64,000 nt of DNA from Shimia aestuarii (lineage in GTDB: Bacteria > Pseudomonadota > Alphaproteobacteria > Rhodobacterales > Rhodobacteraceae). Made by a program: the position numbers and the translations under genes. Within the stretch, counting starts at the first letter, position 1. The number at the start of each line of letters is the position of its first letter. This document shows positions 35,695 to 44,723 of the stretch, piece by piece. The notes under the pieces are model-generated. The model had not been told where the DNA came from, ran no database searches, and saw only the letters and a list, made by a program, of their open reading frames with translations. The stretch spans positions 186,001 through 250,000 of the forward strand of contig NZ_JAKVRD010000004.1 of NCBI RefSeq assembly GCF_022814865.1, given 5' to 3'.

Positions 35695-36822
35695 ATGCGC
35701 GCAGAGACCCAGACCATCGTTGCAGAGATCGAAAAATCGCTCGAATTGCTGCGCCAGCGCATGGACTGGGAGACGGCCAAGTATCGGCTTGAGGAATTCA
35801 ACGCGCGGGTCGAAGACCCGGACCTCTGGAATGATCCGGACGCGGCGCAGACGCTCATGCGCGAGCGGCAGAACCTGGTCGATGCCTTTGATACGGTGAA
35901 CGGCATTGAGACCGACCTCAACGACAATGTCGAATTGATCGAGCTTGGCGAAATGGAAGAGGATGACGAGGTTGTCGCCGACGCCGAGGCGGCGCTCAAG
36001 GCGCTTGCGGCGAAGGCCGCGGAGAAAGAGCTTGAGGCGCTTCTCAATGGCGAGGCGGACAGCAACGATACGTTCCTCGAGATCAACTCGGGCGCAGGCG
36101 GCACGGAGAGCTGTGACTGGGCGTCGATGTTGGCGCGGATGTATGTGCGTTGGGCCGAAAAGAAGGGCTACAAGGTCGAGCTTCAGTCGATGACAGCGGG
36201 TGAAGAGGCCGGGATCAAGTCCGCCGCCTACAAGATTTCTGGCCACAACGCCTATGGCTGGCTCAAATCCGAGAGCGGCGTGCACCGCCTTGTGCGGATC
36301 TCGCCCTATGACTCGGCGGCGAAGCGGCATACCTCGTTCAGTTCGGTCTGGGTCTATCCGGTGGTGGACGACAATATCGAGATTGAGGTCAACCCGTCCG
36401 ATATCCGCATTGATACATACCGGTCGTCCGGGGCGGGCGGCCAGCACGTCAACACCACCGACTCGGCCGTGCGGATCACCCACGAGCCGACTGGCATCGT
36501 TGTCACCTCTTCGGAAAAGTCGCAGCACCAGAACCGCGATATCGCGATGAAGGCCCTGAAATCACGGCTCTATCAGCTTGAGCTTGACCGGCGCAACGCG
36601 GCGATCAACGAGGCGCATGAGGCCAAGGGGGATGCGGGCTGGGGCAACCAGATCCGGTCTTACGTATTGCAGCCCTACCAGATGGTGAAAGACCTGCGCA
36701 CGAATTTCGAGACCTCGGACACCAAAGGCGTGTTGGATGGGGATCTCGACGGGTTCATGGCGGCGACGCTTGCCATGGATGTCGCGGGCAAGAGCCGCGC
36801 CGACGCCCAAGCCGAGGATTAA
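35695..36822 (+). CDS. prfB: Peptide chain release factor 2
   Basis: The 375-residue class I release factor reads UGA and UAA. The GGQ motif is in [26 protein letters not shown], and the codon-recognition motif reads SPY ([16 protein letters not shown]) where E. coli RF2 has SPF. The reading frame is continuous from the ATG; I see no internal in-frame UGA or programmed +1 shift such as E. coli uses for autoregulation. The charged N-terminal domain (about residues 1-110) is normal. Confidence 0.95.
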   Translation: MRAETQTIVAEIEKSLELLRQRMDWETAKYRLEEFNARVEDPDLWNDPDAAQTLMRERQNLVDAFDTVNGIETDLNDNVELIELGEMEEDDEVVADAEAALKALAAKAAEKELEALLNGEADSNDTFLEINSGAGGTESCDWASMLARMYVRWAEKKGYKVELQSMTAGEEAGIKSAAYKISGHNAYGWLKSESGVHRLVRISPYDSAAKRHTSFSSVWVYPVVDDNIEIEVNPSDIRIDTYRSSGAGGQHVNTTDSAVRITHEPTGIVVTSSEKSQHQNRDIAMKALKSRLYQLELDRRNAAINEAHEAKGDAGWGNQIRSYVLQPYQMVKDLRTNFETSDTKGVLDGDLDGFMAATLAMDVAGKSRADAQAED

Positions 36823-36852
36823 GCGGCACGACGGCGAACAGGCAGGGGACGT

Positions 36853-36919
36853 CGCAGGGGCTTTGCCCCTCTTGGCCTCAATGAGGCCAATTCACCCCAG
36901 GATATTTTCGGCAAGAGGA
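36853..36919. repeat. REP-like intergenic repeat, copy 3
   Basis: Two adjacent hairpins, AGGGGC-TTT-GCCCCT and TTGGCCTC-AAT-GAGGCCAA, are followed by TTCACCCC, GGATATTTTCGGCAAGAGG and AAG. It shares its left part with copy 2 (28184) and its right part with copy 1 (4481). It lies between prfB and the amidase gene. Confidence 0.7.
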
Positions 36920-36984
36920 AGAGATGGGCCTTGCGCGAAAGCGTGGGGCCTTTAGCGTTCGGTGGGTCAGGGAAGGATTTCAGT

Positions 36985-38412
36985 ATGGGCGAGTTTCTGG
37001 ATTGGGAGGCGGAGGCGCTTGTCGCGGCGATGCGGGAGCGGCGCCTATCGTGCGAAGAGGTCATGGCGGCGACGCTTAACCGCGTGGATGGGCTGAACCC
37101 CGGTCTCAACGCGATTATCTCGCGTCGGGAGACCGAGGATTTGCTCAGCGAGGCGCGGGCGGCGGACCGGGTGCCGGTCGAGGCGCGGGGCGCGTTGCAC
37201 GGGCTTCCGATGGCGGTCAAGGATTTCGCCAGCGTGAAGGGGGTGCCGACTTCGATGGGATCGAGCCTCTTTGCCGAGACACCCGCGCCGCAAGACGATG
37301 TCATGGTGGCGCGGATGCGCGGCGCGGGGGCGATCTTTATCGGCAAAACCAACGTGCCGGAATTCGGGCTTGGCTCGCATACGTTCAACCCGGTCTTCGG
37401 CGCGACGCACAACCCTTATGACCATGCCAAGAGCGCGGGAGGGTCTTCGGGGGGCGCAGCGGCGGCATTGGCGGCGCGGATGGTGGCGTTGGCCGATGGG
37501 TCGGACATGATGGGCAGCCTGCGCAACCCGGCGGGGTTCTGTAATATCTACGGCTTTCGGCCCAGTTGGGGCGTGGTGCCGCGCGATGCGGGCGGCGAAA
37601 CCTTTTTGCAGCAGATCTCGACCAATGGCCCAATGGCGCGCAGCCCGGGCGACCTTGCGCTTTTGTTGTCTGTGATCGCCGCGCCGAACCCGAAAGTCCC
37701 ACATAACGTCCCGGTGCAGGAGTGGACACTTGGCCCGCAGCCGCGGCTTCGGGGGGTGCGGGTTGGCTGGCTTGGAGACTGGGGCGGGGCCTATGCGATG
37801 GAGGACGGTATCCTCGCGCTTTGTGAGGCGGGGCTTGGGGTTCTCGAGGATCTTGGGGCCGGGGTCGAGACCTTGCCCGCGCCGATGGCGGCGGAGCGGC
37901 TCTGGGAGAGTTGGTGCACGTTGCGCCATTGGGCCGTCGCGACAGAGCTTGCGCCGCTTCATGCGGATACGCGCAAGCGCGCGGCGCTCAAGGCAGAGGC
38001 GATCTGGGAGATTGAGGCGGGGCTCAAGCTTGACGCCATGGCGATCAGCCGGGCGGGTGCCGCGCGGGCGCGGTGGTTCGAGCGGGCGGCGGACCTGTTC
38101 GAGAGCTATGATGTGCTCGCGCTGCCGACAGCGCAGGTCTGGCCCTTTCCGGTCGAGTGGCGCTTTCCCGAGGCGATTGGCGCGCGCGAGATGGACACCT
38201 ATCATCGCTGGATGGAAGTCGTGGTCCCGGCGAGCCTTGCGGGGCTTCCGGCGATCAGCGTTCCGGTGGGCTTTGGCGAGGCGGGCTTGCCAATGGGCAT
38301 GCAGCTTATCGCGCGCAAAGGGGCGGACCGAGCGCTTCTTGAGGTGGCGGAGGCCTATCATCGGGCCACTCATTGGCCAGAACAGCGCCCGCAGATCTTT
38401 CCCGATGCGTGA
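36985..38412 (+). CDS. Amidase signature family protein
   Basis: The 475-residue hydrolase has the Ser-cisSer-Lys triad: Lys79 (MAVKDFA), the cis-Ser at 154-155 (AGGSSGGAAA) and the nucleophile Ser179 (DMMGSLRNPAG). It resembles GatA and catabolic amidases, but GatB and GatC are absent, so a stand-alone amidase is more likely; the substrate is unknown. The ATG at 36985 follows AAGGA by seven bases. It is followed by the DUF2189 gene. Confidence 0.9.
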   Translation: MGEFLDWEAEALVAAMRERRLSCEEVMAATLNRVDGLNPGLNAIISRRETEDLLSEARAADRVPVEARGALHGLPMAVKDFASVKGVPTSMGSSLFAETPAPQDDVMVARMRGAGAIFIGKTNVPEFGLGSHTFNPVFGATHNPYDHAKSAGGSSGGAAAALAARMVALADGSDMMGSLRNPAGFCNIYGFRPSWGVVPRDAGGETFLQQISTNGPMARSPGDLALLLSVIAAPNPKVPHNVPVQEWTLGPQPRLRGVRVGWLGDWGGAYAMEDGILALCEAGLGVLEDLGAGVETLPAPMAAERLWESWCTLRHWAVATELAPLHADTRKRAALKAEAIWEIEAGLKLDAMAISRAGAARARWFERAADLFESYDVLALPTAQVWPFPVEWRFPEAIGAREMDTYHRWMEVVVPASLAGLPAISVPVGFGEAGLPMGMQLIARKGADRALLEVAEAYHRATHWPEQRPQIFPDA

Positions 38413-38478
38413 AAAGGTTGATTTGTAAAGCGACACGCGTTCATATCGTCAGAACGACATGCGTTTTGGGAGGGATGG

Positions 38479-39312
38479 ATGCCGGACAGAGCAGAACAAC
38501 GGCCTGAGCACGGTGTGCCGGACCTCGGCAGTGTCACGATCGGGATGCTGCGCGAGGCGCTTGTGCGGGGATGGCGGGATTTTCGCGCCAAACCGGGCTA
38601 CGGGATCGTGTTCTCGGTGTTCTATGTGCTGGCGGGGTGGCTCATCTCTTGGATCACGCTGGCGACGGGGCAGAGCTATTGGCTTGTCTTCGCGGCCATC
38701 GGCTTTCCGCTTCTCGGGCCCTTCGCGGCGGTTGGTCTCTATGAGGTGTCACGGCGCCTTGAGCAGGGGCGGGCGATGGACCTCTACGCGATCTTTGGCG
38801 TGGTTGGGCGGCAGAGCAAGCGCCAGCTGCCTTCGATCTGTGCGGTGATCGTTGTGGTATTCCTATTCTGGTTCTTCCTCGCCCACATGATCTTCGCGCT
38901 TTTCCTTGGCCTGTCGACCATGACCAATGTGTCTTCGTCCTACGAGGTCTACCTCAGTGGCAATGGGCTGATGATGCTTGGCTTTGGCTCAGTCGTGGGG
39001 GCGGCGTTCGCGCTCTTGCTGTATATGATCACGGTGCTGTCGCTGCCGCTATTGCTTGACCGGGAGTTGGATTTCGTAACGGCGATGATCACCAGCTTTC
39101 AGAGCGTGACAGAGAATTTTGTCCCGATGATCCTCTGGGCCGCGCTTATTGCGGCGCTGACATTTGCGGCGATGGTGCCGGGGTTTCTTGGGTTGTTCCT
39201 TGTGCTGCCGCTATTGGGGCATGCATCGTGGCATCTTTATTCACTGATGAAGGAAGCGGGAGAGGCGGAGGCATCGGCCTATGAGACCGACGCCGAGGAT
39301 GCCTTGGCCTAA
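38479..39312 (+). CDS. DUF2189 integral membrane protein
   Basis: The 277-residue protein has six hydrophobic segments (about residues 43-63, 67-90, 112-140, 150-185, 215-240 and 240-258). The family pattern is [24 protein letters not shown] with [16 protein letters not shown]. Some relatives sit near cytochrome oxidase genes, but the role is unknown. It follows the amidase gene by 66 bp and is convergent with the small gene at 39319. Confidence 0.8.
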   Translation: MPDRAEQRPEHGVPDLGSVTIGMLREALVRGWRDFRAKPGYGIVFSVFYVLAGWLISWITLATGQSYWLVFAAIGFPLLGPFAAVGLYEVSRRLEQGRAMDLYAIFGVVGRQSKRQLPSICAVIVVVFLFWFFLAHMIFALFLGLSTMTNVSSSYEVYLSGNGLMMLGFGSVVGAAFALLLYMITVLSLPLLLDRELDFVTAMITSFQSVTENFVPMILWAALIAALTFAAMVPGFLGLFLVLPLLGHASWHLYSLMKEAGEAEASAYETDAEDALA

Positions 39313-39318
39313 TAAGCC

Positions 39319-39537
39319 TTACTCTTCCCGCCCCATGGCACGCAGCATGGCATGCAGGTCAGGCGCCATGTGGTGCCCGGATTCAAGAGCAAAGACATAG
39401 GCATGGGTCAGGTAGAAGCCACGTGCCTCATCGGCGTTGGCGGTCTCCGCCGCCTCGCGATAAAGCGCCACGAGAGACGGCCTGTCGCCGGTCTCGTGGG
39501 CCGCAAGGAGGCGGGTGTCCAGCGCCTCTCTGGTCAT
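39319..39537 (-). CDS. Small conserved-looking protein coupled to the Rieske oxygenase
   Basis: I do not recognise this 72-residue protein. It is helical and rich in Ala, Glu and His (LLAAHETGDRPSLVALYREAAETANADEARGFYLTHAYVFALESGHHM), resembling one or two TPR/SEL1-like helices. Its ATG overlaps the oxygenase stop as ATGA, so it is translationally coupled. It may serve the oxygenase as an accessory protein; this is inference from overlap alone. Confidence 0.65.
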   Translation of the reverse strand: MTREALDTRLLAAHETGDRPSLVALYREAAETANADEARGFYLTHAYVFALESGHHMAPDLHAMLRAMGREE

Positions 39538-40691
39538 TCCGCCGCGGTCGATTGATTGGCGTTGGCGATCTCGTAGCGCGAGGCGACCCAATCGTGGAAG
39601 CAGTGGGTGGGGCCATCCATCGCGGGCGAGAAACGACCGCCGTCAAAGCCGACCGCATGGCGGCCGCGTTGCATGCCCTCGACCACGAAGACATCTTCTT
39701 CGAAGACGGTTTTCCAAAGCTGCGTATTGCGCGCACGCAGGCCTTGTTCGATTTCGGGCGCGGCGTAGTAGAGATGGATGTGCTCGATCGTCTGGTCGAT
39801 GGCGACGGGTTCGAGCACAATGGCGAAGGCGTGGTCGCGCTGTGCGCCGAGGAGAACGTTGGGGTAGACGGCGATGTATTCCGCACCCTCGTCCCATTTG
39901 TCTGAAAGGCCGTCGAAATCGGGGAACGTGTCGCCGTTATGGCTTTTCAATTGGCGATAGACCAGCGTGCCTTGACCGGAATACTGGCCCGGCTCGGCGA
40001 TGTTGTAGTGGTCCTCGAGGCGCGAGTAGCTGTTGAGGCCGGGGTGCACCCAAGGCAGGTGATAGCTTTCGCAGTAGTTTTCGACGGCGAGTTTCCAGTT
40101 TGTGTTCACTTCGAGGGTGAACTTGCTATCGGTGCCGCCGTGATAGACGGGCTTTTCGACCTCTTCCCAACGCTTCAGAAGATCGGCGTGGACCTCTTCG
40201 AAGGGGGCGGCGTCGCCGGAGACGTTGATAAAGACCACATCGCGCCAGATATGGCTACGGACCTCGATGAGGCCAAGCTCGGAGCGTTTGACGGCGTCAT
40301 GGGTGTTTTGGCCGGGGCCACCGACATGGGGCGTCGTGACGAGGCGGCCATCGGTGGCGTAGCACCAGGAATGGTAGGGGCAGCGGATCGCGCCCTCGAT
40401 CTTGCGCGGTTCTTCGACAAGGATCATGCCACGGTGACGGCAGGTGTTGTAGAAGACGCGGACCTGACCCTGTTTGTCGCGCAAGAGCAGCAGAGGCATG
40501 CCAAGAAAGCTCAACGGGACAGCATCGCCGGGTTCGGGCACGTCTGCGGCCACGGCGAGGCCCGACCAAGAGGCGAAAAGAACCGCTTTCTTCTCGGCTT
40601 CGAATTGGGCCGGATCGGTGTAATGGCTATTGGGCAGGCCGAGGGCCTCTTCCACGGGGCGGCGCACAGCCGACAGGTCTTGGATTTCCAT
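39534..40691 (-). CDS. Rieske non-haem iron oxygenase, alpha subunit
   Basis: The 385-residue protein has a Rieske [2Fe-2S] site in the N-terminal third (NTCRHRGM and RCPYHSWCY, two Cys and two His). The catalytic domain has the 2-His-1-carboxylate iron motif (NWKLAVENYCESYHLPWVHPGL). The layout resembles glycine-betaine, choline and carnitine monooxygenases as well as aromatic-ring dioxygenases. No reductase or beta subunit is adjacent. A 9-bp inverted repeat lies 43-77 bp upstream, and the XRE gene is the next gene upstream on the same strand. The substrate is not assignable. Confidence 0.88.
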   Translation of the reverse strand: MEIQDLSAVRRPVEEALGLPNSHYTDPAQFEAEKKAVLFASWSGLAVAADVPEPGDAVPLSFLGMPLLLLRDKQGQVRVFYNTCRHRGMILVEEPRKIEGAIRCPYHSWCYATDGRLVTTPHVGGPGQNTHDAVKRSELGLIEVRSHIWRDVVFINVSGDAAPFEEVHADLLKRWEEVEKPVYHGGTDSKFTLEVNTNWKLAVENYCESYHLPWVHPGLNSYSRLEDHYNIAEPGQYSGQGTLVYRQLKSHNGDTFPDFDGLSDKWDEGAEYIAVYPNVLLGAQRDHAFAIVLEPVAIDQTIEHIHLYYAAPEIEQGLRARNTQLWKTVFEEDVFVVEGMQRGRHAVGFDGGRFSPAMDGPTHCFHDWVASRYEIANANQSTAAE

Positions 40692-40733
40692 GGCTAACTC
40701 CTCTGAGGGTGGACAGAGATTAGCCGGGGGGGC

Positions 40734-40768
40734 GTCAATTCATTTGCCTAACTGCGACTTGAATTGAC
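40734..40768. promoter_or_regulatory. Inverted repeat upstream of the Rieske oxygenase
   Basis: GTCAATTCA (40734-40742) and TGAATTGAC (40760-40768) form a perfect 9-bp inverted repeat with a 17-bp spacer. A further hairpin (GGGCGAC / GTCGCCC, 40772-40795) lies between it and the XRE stop. The half-site GAATTGAC also occurs at 41679-41686 in the XRE promoter region. Confidence 0.5.
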
Positions 40769-40804
40769 TTGGGGCGACACGTTGGGGCGTCGCCCTGATG
40801 CGGA

Positions 40805-41620
40805 TCAAGAGAAGGGGCGTTCGGGTTGAAGCAGCTTGCGGTGATAGGGAATCAGCTCTTCGGTGCTACAGAATCCGACCTTGCGCGCGGCCTGTAGAAC
40901 CTCGGGGCCGAAGGCGCCGAGATGTTCGTAAACGAGCCGCGCGGCGCGGCGTCCTGTGACCGTTTCCCGGACGGTGCGTGTCGCGTAGCCGGTCCAGTAG
41001 TGGTTCTGGAACGAGGCGACGCGGCTTAGGTAGTTGAAAGAGGTGGCCATGGTGCGGCGATGCGAGACGAGCGCGGCAACGCCGTCTTCCTGTGGCAGGA
41101 TCACGCCACGGAACTCGCGGGTTGTCGGATCTGTGGGCAGGCCCTGCTGGCGCATGCCTTCCTTGGCTTCATAGCCGCGGATGAAGGTGTGGTTGTCGCG
41201 ACGAAAGACATAGACAAGGCCGGTAATGACCAGATCTGCCTCGGTAAAACTCAGTCGGGAGAAACGGTAGAACCCGTTCGGAAAGACATCTTGGGGAATG
41301 TCCGTCATGCCAGCGCCGATATAGTCGTCGATCAACGGATGGTTCAGGACGCCGCGCTCTGTTTCAAGCGTGTCGATCGGTTCGAGCAGGATGCGGGCAT
41401 CGACGCCAAAGAAGCTACAGATGCGATGTAGCACGTCGGGGCGCGGGAAACTCTCGCCGGATAGATAGCGGTTGAACTGCGTCCGGTTGATGCCGAGCTC
41501 GCGGCAGAGCTGTGAGACGGACGGGTAGGTCTTGGCCAGGATGCGGAGGTTCTCGCCGAACATCTTGCGCAGGTCGGCTGGGGACATGTCCTGATTCTGT
41601 ATCTTGTCGTTCTTGACCAA
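40805..41620 (-). CDS. XRE-family transcriptional regulator
   Basis: The 271-residue protein has an N-terminal Cro/CI helix-turn-helix (about residues 15-70, SVSQLCRELGINRTQFNRYLSGESFPRPDVLHRICSFFG). A C-terminal domain of about 190 residues has no motif I can name. It starts with TTG at 41620, supported by GGAGG six bases upstream. It precedes the Rieske oxygenase gene on the same strand. A shared GAATTGAC half-site in both promoter regions suggests it could regulate both. Confidence 0.82.
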   Translation of the reverse strand: MVKNDKIQNQDMSPADLRKMFGENLRILAKTYPSVSQLCRELGINRTQFNRYLSGESFPRPDVLHRICSFFGVDARILLEPIDTLETERGVLNHPLIDDYIGAGMTDIPQDVFPNGFYRFSRLSFTEADLVITGLVYVFRRDNHTFIRGYEAKEGMRQQGLPTDPTTREFRGVILPQEDGVAALVSHRRTMATSFNYLSRVASFQNHYWTGYATRTVRETVTGRRAARLVYEHLGAFGPEVLQAARKVGFCSTEELIPYHRKLLQPERPFS

Positions 41621-41833
41621 TGCACCCTCCGGTTGGTCATATTATCATTGCATCTCGCCTGGCGCGAGTTGTCTGTGCGAATTGACGCTAAATAACATCA
41701 TGGTGATGCAGTTTCGCATCCATATAGGGCAGAGTCGACACAATTCCGAAGCAAGCGACGCGCAATTTTACGTGTTTTCATTTCGAGTTCTTTGGAACAC
41801 TCGAAGAGAGTGGAAAAAGGAGTTTGGCCTCAG

Positions 41834-42199
41834 ATGCTTGGCGTGGTTCTCTGGAGCGATAGCACCGACAAGAAGGCCGTGATCTGGTGCGAAGACCACG
41901 GTGAACTTGCCTATTTTGACGGCGCGGGAAGCTCGATTTTCGACGGCGCCACGCTTGATGCGGGCGATCTCGTGCAATTCGAGATGCAGCAGGACAATCA
42001 GCGCCGCCTTGCAAGGAACATGCGCCGGCTTCAGCAGGGGGCCTATGAGGGACTGACAGAGCGTCTTGTTGATGCGAGCGCGCCCAAGGCGGAGCCCGAG
42101 CCGCAGGAGCAAAGGAGCGCGGGTTTCAGTGCCGCGAACATCATTCCATTCACGCGCCGACGCAACGCGCGACGGGCCGGAGAGTTTCTCCCTGCCTGA
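41834..42199 (+). CDS. Small protein with a cold-shock-like beta domain
   Basis: The 121-residue protein begins LGVVLWSDSTDKKAVIWCEDHGELAYFDG and continues LDAGDLVQFEMQQDNQRRLARNMRRL. The spacing of GxVxW, GELAYF and GDLVQFE echoes a degenerate CSD/OB fold but lacks clear RNP motifs. A basic, low-complexity tail follows (IIPFTRRRNARR). The ATG at 41834 has AGGAG eleven bases upstream; a longer TTG start is less likely. A strong terminator follows. Function is unknown. Confidence 0.65.
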   Translation: MLGVVLWSDSTDKKAVIWCEDHGELAYFDGAGSSIFDGATLDAGDLVQFEMQQDNQRRLARNMRRLQQGAYEGLTERLVDASAPKAEPEPQEQRSAGFSAANIIPFTRRRNARRAGEFLPA

Positions 42200-42224
42200 C
42201 CCGATTATTTGGGTGAGGGGCAAG

Positions 42225-42252
42225 AAAGGGGGCCATGTGGCCCCCTTTTTTT
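42225..42252. terminator. Terminator between convergent genes
   Basis: A perfect 10-bp stem (AAAGGGGGCC / GGCCCCCTTT) with loop ATGT runs into seven further T overall. It lies between the cold-shock-like gene and the ilvH 3' end. Confidence 0.9.
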
Positions 42253-42279
42253 ACATGAGACGGTGAAGGGGCGGCGGCG

Positions 42280-42843
42280 TCAGACCGCGCCGCGCGACAG
42301 CGCCGCAACGCCGGTGCGTGCCACTTCGACAAGGCCGAGCGGGCGCATCAGATCGGCAAAGGCGTCGATCTTCTCGGGCGCGCCGGTGATCTCGAAGACG
42401 AAACTACCGAGGGTCGAGTCAACCACGTTGGCGCGGAAGATCTCGGCGAGGCGCAGGGCTTCGATGCGCTTGTCACCATCGCCCGTGACCTTGAACAGGC
42501 CAAGCTCGCGTTCGACGGCGGGGCCTTCGACGGTCAGGTCATGCACTTCGTGCACGGGCACGATGCGGCCAAGCTGGGCTTTGATCTGTTCGATGACCTG
42601 CGGCGTGCCTTTGGTCACGATGGTGATGCGCGACTGGTGGCCAAGGTGATCGACCTCGGCCACGGTCAGGCTTTCGATGTTGTAGCCCCGGCCGGAGAAC
42701 AGGCCGATGACGCGGGCAAGGACGCCGGGCTCGTTGTCGACATTCACCGCGAGCGTATGGGTTTCCTGCACATCAGAGAAGTTCGGGCGCAGGTTATAGG
42801 CCGAGTGCTTGGTCGAGCCTTTCTTGATCTTTAGAGCAGCCAT
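42280..42843 (-). CDS. ilvH: Acetolactate synthase small (regulatory) subunit
   Basis: The 187-residue protein has an N-terminal ACT domain (TLAVNVDNEPGVLARVIGLFSGRGYNIESLTV) and the C-terminal ALS_ss_C domain. It confers valine feedback control on the large subunit. It starts 12 bp after ilvB, so they are co-transcribed behind the attenuator. The N-terminal stretch KIKKGSTKHSAYNLRPNF is typical of alphaproteobacterial IlvH. Confidence 0.95.
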   Translation of the reverse strand: MAALKIKKGSTKHSAYNLRPNFSDVQETHTLAVNVDNEPGVLARVIGLFSGRGYNIESLTVAEVDHLGHQSRITIVTKGTPQVIEQIKAQLGRIVPVHEVHDLTVEGPAVERELGLFKVTGDGDKRIEALRLAEIFRANVVDSTLGSFVFEITGAPEKIDAFADLMRPLGLVEVARTGVAALSRGAV

Positions 42844-42855
42844 AGTTGTCTCTCC

Positions 42856-44610
42856 TTACACAAGCACGGCGCCGCCGGCTTCGATGGCACCTTCGGTCGA
42901 GGCTTCGCCCAGAAGCATTTCGCTATGCGGTTTGCCCGACGGGATCATCGGGAAGCAGTTTTCGTGCTTCTCGACCAGGCAGTCGAAAATCACCGGGCCG
43001 TCATAGGCGAGCATTTCCTTGATCGCCTCGTCGAGATCGTCGGGGTTGTCACAGCGGATGCCCTTGCAGCCAAAGGCGTCGGCGAGCTTGACGAAATCGG
43101 GCAGGGCTTCGGACCAGCTATGGGAATAGCGTTCGCCGTGCAGCAGTTCCTGCCATTGGCGCACCATGCCGAGACGCTCGTTGTTGAGGATGAACTGTTT
43201 GACCGGCAGCCGGAATTGCACCGCGGTGCCCATCTCTTGCATGTTCATCAGCCACGACGCTTCGCCCGCGACGTTGATCACGAGGCTGTCGCGATGAGCC
43301 ATTTGCACACCGATAGAGGCGGGGACGCCATAGCCCATGGTGCCGAGGCCCCCGGACGTCATCCAGCGGTTCGGATCCTCGAAGCCAAGGTATTGCGCGG
43401 CCCACATCTGGTGCTGACCGACCTCGGTCGTGATGTAGCGGTCCATGTCCTTGGTCAGCGCTTCAAGGCGGCTCAGCGCATATTGCGGCTTGATGGTTTT
43501 GCCTTCCTGCGTGAACTTCAGGCAATCGACGGCGCGCCAGTCCTTGATCTGCTCGTGCCATTTGGCAATCGCGCCCTTGTTGGTCTTGCGACCGCGCGCC
43601 TTCCAGATCTTGAGAATGTCCTCGAGCACGTGGCCCACATCACCGACGATCGGGATATCGGTCTTGATCACCTTGTTGATCGACGAGGGGTCGATATCGA
43701 TATGGGCTTTCTTCGAGCCGGGGCTGAAGGCCGAGACGAGACCGGTAATGCGGTCGTCGAAGCGGGCGCCGATATTGATCATCAGATCGCAATCGTGCAT
43801 CGCCATGTTGGCCTCGTAGAGACCATGCATCCCGAGCATCCCGAGCCAGTTCTTGCCCGAGGCCGGGTAGGCACCGAGGCCCATCAGCGTCGAGGTGATC
43901 GGGATATTCGTGGCATCGACCAGTTCGCGCAGCAGTTGGCTCGCGCCCGGACCGGAGTTGATGACACCACCACCGGTGTAGAAGATCGGGCGTTCCGCTT
44001 TTTCCAGCGCCTCGACCAGTTCGGTGATCGCCTCGATGTCGCCCTTGAGCTGTGGCTGATAGCGGTTGGTGTCGATGGACTGCGGCGGGGTGTATTCCGC
44101 CGATGCGAATTGCACGTCCTTGGGAATGTCGATCAGCACAGGGCCGGGGCGGCCAGAGCGCGCCACGTGAAAGGCCTGGTGGATGGTATCCGACAGGGTC
44201 TCGGTTTCTTTCGAGAGCCAGTTGTGCTTGGTGCAGGGGCGGGTGATGCCAACGGTGTCGGCCTCTTGGAACGCGTCCGAGCCGATCATGAAGGTCGGCA
44301 CCTGACCCGACAGAACAACGATCGGGATCGAGTCCATCAGCGCATCAGTCAGGCCGGTCACAGCGTTGGTTGCGCCGGGGCCAGAGGTCACCAGCGCCAC
44401 GCCGACCTTACCGGTCGCGCGGGCATAGCCTTCGGCCGCGTGCACGGCGCCTTGTTCGTGGCGCACGAGGATGTGGCGAATATCGTTCTGCTGAAAGATC
44501 TCGTCATAAATCGGTAGGACTGCCCCGCCGGGATATCCGAATACCGTGTCCACACCCTGATCCTTGAGGGCCTGAACCACCATTCTCGCTCCGGTCATCT
44601 GACGTGTCAT
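42856..44610 (-). CDS. ilvB: Acetolactate synthase large subunit
   Basis: The 584-residue TPP/FAD enzyme makes acetolactate or acetohydroxybutyrate, the first common step to valine, leucine and isoleucine. Glu52 (VRHEQGAVHAAEGYA) is the TPP-activating glutamate. Other family marks are YPGGAVLPIYD, GQVPTFMIGSDAFQEAD, IGARFDDRITG and the TPP/Mg-binding region around INVAGEASWLMNMQE, where Glu-Ala stands in the usual GD(G/A)S position. The start at 44610 has GGAGA six bases upstream. It is preceded by a leader peptide and attenuator. Confidence 0.95.
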   Translation of the reverse strand: MTRQMTGARMVVQALKDQGVDTVFGYPGGAVLPIYDEIFQQNDIRHILVRHEQGAVHAAEGYARATGKVGVALVTSGPGATNAVTGLTDALMDSIPIVVLSGQVPTFMIGSDAFQEADTVGITRPCTKHNWLSKETETLSDTIHQAFHVARSGRPGPVLIDIPKDVQFASAEYTPPQSIDTNRYQPQLKGDIEAITELVEALEKAERPIFYTGGGVINSGPGASQLLRELVDATNIPITSTLMGLGAYPASGKNWLGMLGMHGLYEANMAMHDCDLMINIGARFDDRITGLVSAFSPGSKKAHIDIDPSSINKVIKTDIPIVGDVGHVLEDILKIWKARGRKTNKGAIAKWHEQIKDWRAVDCLKFTQEGKTIKPQYALSRLEALTKDMDRYITTEVGQHQMWAAQYLGFEDPNRWMTSGGLGTMGYGVPASIGVQMAHRDSLVINVAGEASWLMNMQEMGTAVQFRLPVKQFILNNERLGMVRQWQELLHGERYSHSWSEALPDFVKLADAFGCKGIRCDNPDDLDEAIKEMLAYDGPVIFDCLVEKHENCFPMIPSGKPHSEMLLGEASTEGAIEAGGAVLV

Positions 44611-44654
44611 CTGTCTCTCCGTTTACAACGTCACTTCAATAGTCTCTTACACAC

Positions 44655-44723
44655 AAAAAAGCCCCCGAGGTTGTCGGGGGCGCATGGGGTACCGTTATGG
44701 TGTCCGTTACCGGCCCATGCGCC
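44655..44723 (-). promoter_or_regulatory. Transcription attenuator of ilvBH
   Basis: On the minus strand a terminator (GCCCCCGA / TCGGGGGC, 44661-44681, then six T to 44655) lies 45 bp before ilvB. Just upstream is a competing 10-bp pairing, GGCGCATGGG (44723-44714) with CCCATGCGCC (44688-44679). Its second arm takes three bases of the terminator stem. The first arm lies inside the last codons of the leader peptide. Stalling at the Val/Leu/Ile codons would free the arm and favour the antiterminator; completing the peptide would cover it and allow termination. Confidence 0.88.

Noticed and set aside
35695-35800. Programmed frameshift in prfB
   Set aside because: The frame is continuous from the ATG through the GGQ domain without an early UGA.
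42925-44517. A 530-codon plus-strand frame opposite ilvB
   Set aside because: It is antisense to a clear acetolactate synthase and shows no recognisable motif.
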